In this document: positions 42,801 through 43,154 of the stretch, piece after piece
Position numbering within the stretch: position 1 is the stretch's first letter
Layout: every line of letters begins with the position of its first letter
Assembly (NCBI GenBank): GCA_026388335.1
Contig: JAPLJZ010000201.1
Span: forward strand, 1 to 43,154
From: Deltaproteobacteria bacterium
Lineage (GTDB): Bacteria > Desulfobacterota > Syntrophia > Syntrophales > UBA8958
Direction: 5' to 3'
Length of the DNA: 43,154 bases
Notes under the pieces: model-generated
What the model was told of the DNA's origin: nothing
The model's database searches: none
The model's input: the letters and a program-made list of their open reading frames with translations, nothing else
Position numbers and translations under genes: made by a program

Positions 42801-43154
42801 GGAAGGGAAGCTGGCTACAAGAGCCGATGCGACGAAACATCAGGGCGATTACCGTAAGATTGTGGAAGGGGTGAACCAGACCCTCGATGCGGTGATCGGG
42901 CCGCTGAATGTAGCTGCGGAGTACGTGGACCGGATTTCGAAGGGCGATCTGCCTCCGAAGATCACCGATGCTTATAATGGCGACTTCAACGAGATCAAGA
43001 ACAACCTTAACAATTGTATCGACAACATTAACGCCCTGGTGGGCGACGCTGGTCTGCTGGTAACGGCAGCGGTGGAAGGTAAACTGGCCACCCGTGCCGA
43101 TGCAACGAAGCATCAGGGTGATTTCCAGAAGATTGTCAAGGGAGTCAACCAGAC
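39826..43154 (+). CDS. Giant poly-HAMP chemoreceptor with embedded PAS (runs off right edge)
   Basis: At least 1109 codons, open to the window end; AAGGAGG precedes the start by 5 bases. Span 1 is about residues 11-33; the four-helix-bundle sensor (about 34-185) has NRLPSIIGLGLVSEAQ and [18 protein letters not shown], as in the receptor at 28957; span 2 is about 188-212. Then come 91-residue HAMP-pair units with VEGK-type words at 235 (divergent), 326, 417 and 508, a PAS domain at about 539-640, another unit at 732, divergent HAMPs (about 800-970) and further units at 992 and 1083. The PAS has a cysteine cluster C582, C591, C596, C598. The signalling domain lies beyond the window, so a kinase output is not excluded. 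Confidence 0.88.
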   Translation, partial: MFKNVKIGAKLMGGFSLAVLIMVIVAAGGYWGAHSLAKKTEEIAANRLPSIIGLGLVSEAQIAIQRAERAILIPEFFKDEKERNHQIKNAEDAWKKVEKGWKIYEPLPQTKEEEKLWKQFVPVWEQWKDLHKQVFTLVKSGKRDEALALSTGKAREALNGSEKLLDELVTMNENLAAEEHKAATAMAASVKMLLLIVALIGVVLAILSAVFISRDISKILNALLAEIKTLVAAAVGGKLATRADPEKINFEFRGIATGLNETLDAVIGPLNVAAEYVDRISKGDIPPKITDSYNGDFNEIKNNLNQAIDAVNALVADANVLSKAAVEGKLATRADATKHQGDFRKIVEGVNQTLDAVIGPLNVAAEYVDRISKGDIPPKITDSYNGDFNEIKNNLNQCIDAVNVLVADANMLSKAAVEGKLATRADAAKHQGDFRKIVEGVNQTLDAVIGPLNVAAEYVDRISKGDLPPKITDAYNGDFNEIKNNLNNCIDNINALVGDAGLLVTAAVEGKLATRADATKHQGDFRKIVEGVNQTLDRVVGFIDDMPTPAMIIDNDYSIMYMNKIGAQVGNRQPKDLLGTKCFEHFRTSDCRTAKCACDRSMQSGSGATSETDAHPGTLNLDISYSATPVKNREGKVIGAFEVVTDQTAVKQAMRLADKVKTFQDNEVAILLTGLEAMAQGKMAFELADVAGDSDTAVVKQAFDRLKTAVSTCRDAVNAMTTDAGVLVKAAVEGKLATRADATKHQGDFRKIVEGVNQTLDAVIGPLNVAAEYVDRISKGETPPVITDNYNGDFNEIKNNLNACIEATAQQANAAQKVAEGDLSVQIHVRCEQDILAKSMNNVIGALKDLQKEMSRLTIASREGLLSERGKTENFKGAYAEVVTGVNEMLDAILLPIGEGNRILSLICGGNLREKIEIACKGDHERMKDAINGVHTWLSELVAYVTKIANGDLTATMSKASEQDQIHEWLVLMKNNINALVGDAGMLVTAAVEGKLATRADATKHQGDYRKIVEGVNQTLDAVIGPLNVAAEYVDRISKGDLPPKITDAYNGDFNEIKNNLNNCIDNINALVGDAGLLVTAAVEGKLATRADATKHQGDFQKIVKGVNQ
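40474..41436 (+). repeat. Tandem 273-bp repeats, first block of giant receptor
   Basis: Units start at 40474 (5' half divergent), 40747, 41020 and 41293; the last is cut after its first half by the PAS insert. The period is exactly 273 bases. They match the units in the previous gene, for example GACTTCAACGAGATCAAGAA occurs in most copies. Confidence 0.85.
41965..42237 (+). repeat. Single 273-bp repeat unit after the PAS domain
   Basis: One HAMP-pair unit, with a diverged second half (GETPPVITDNYNGDF instead of [15 protein letters not shown]). Confidence 0.8.
42745..43154 (+). repeat. 273-bp repeats, last block, cut by window edge
   Basis: One full unit (42745-43017) and half of a second (from 43018). 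Both keep the NINALVGDAG opening also found in the unit at 41293, so this block resembles that copy more than the others. Confidence 0.8.

Noticed and set aside
37974-43154. CRISPR array
   Set aside because: The repeats are 273 bases long, contiguous and coding, without short unique spacers.

Overview
The window looks like chromosomal DNA of a strictly anaerobic, motile, Gram-negative deltaproteobacterium of the Syntrophales/Geobacter kind. Signs of this are many class III adenylate cyclases, large chemoreceptor sets with an NtrC-type (sigma-54) activator, a selenoprotein SelD, a DnaJ-type protein of a kind I associate with that group, and tandem HAMP chemoreceptors. This placement is an inference from gene content; no rRNA or ribosomal protein gene is present to fix the species.

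Region 1-7.6 kb: the minus-strand hsp20-lon pair (lon runs off the left edge) is divergent from galE. galE is translationally coupled to a 36-residue-repeat coiled-coil protein and then to a GAF-GAF-PAS adenylate cyclase. A probable structured RNA with its own terminator follows, then a QueG-like Fe-S reductase with a frameshifted 3' end, a crotonase and a minus-strand tRNA-Thr(CGU).

Region 7.7-15.2 kb: a CHASE2 adenylate cyclase leads a run with an alanine racemase carrying an extra C-terminal domain and two unlike tandem D-Ala-D-Ala ligase homologues. A small HExxH protein and an FmdB-type zinc ribbon follow.

Region 15.3-21.5 kb: the selD-DHH phosphoesterase operon (minus) is divergent from thrC. 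selD has an in-frame UGA at the active-site position and is longer than an ordinary ORF search shows. A 28-bp perfect inverted repeat separates thrC from a minus-strand pair: an oligopeptide-binding lipoprotein and a J-domain protein that lacks a normal start codon.

Region 21.6-28.4 kb: a five-gene minus-strand signalling operon (receiver, Cache chemoreceptor, hybrid histidine kinase with Hpt, two receivers) has four-base ATGA overlaps between its last four genes and a good sigma-54 promoter. It is divergent from an NtrC-family activator. It has no cheA or cheW.

Region 28.4-43.2 kb: after an intergenic stretch with a MITE-like inverted-repeat element comes a plus-strand chemosensory cluster: 4HB receptor, pseudo-receiver, soluble receptor-like protein, STAS, CheY, CheA, CheR, metallo-beta-lactamase-fold protein, Cache/poly-HAMP receptor and a giant 4HB/poly-HAMP/PAS receptor that runs off the right edge. 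The last two share a 273-bp DNA repeat, at least nine copies in all, each encoding what looks like a pair of HAMP domains.
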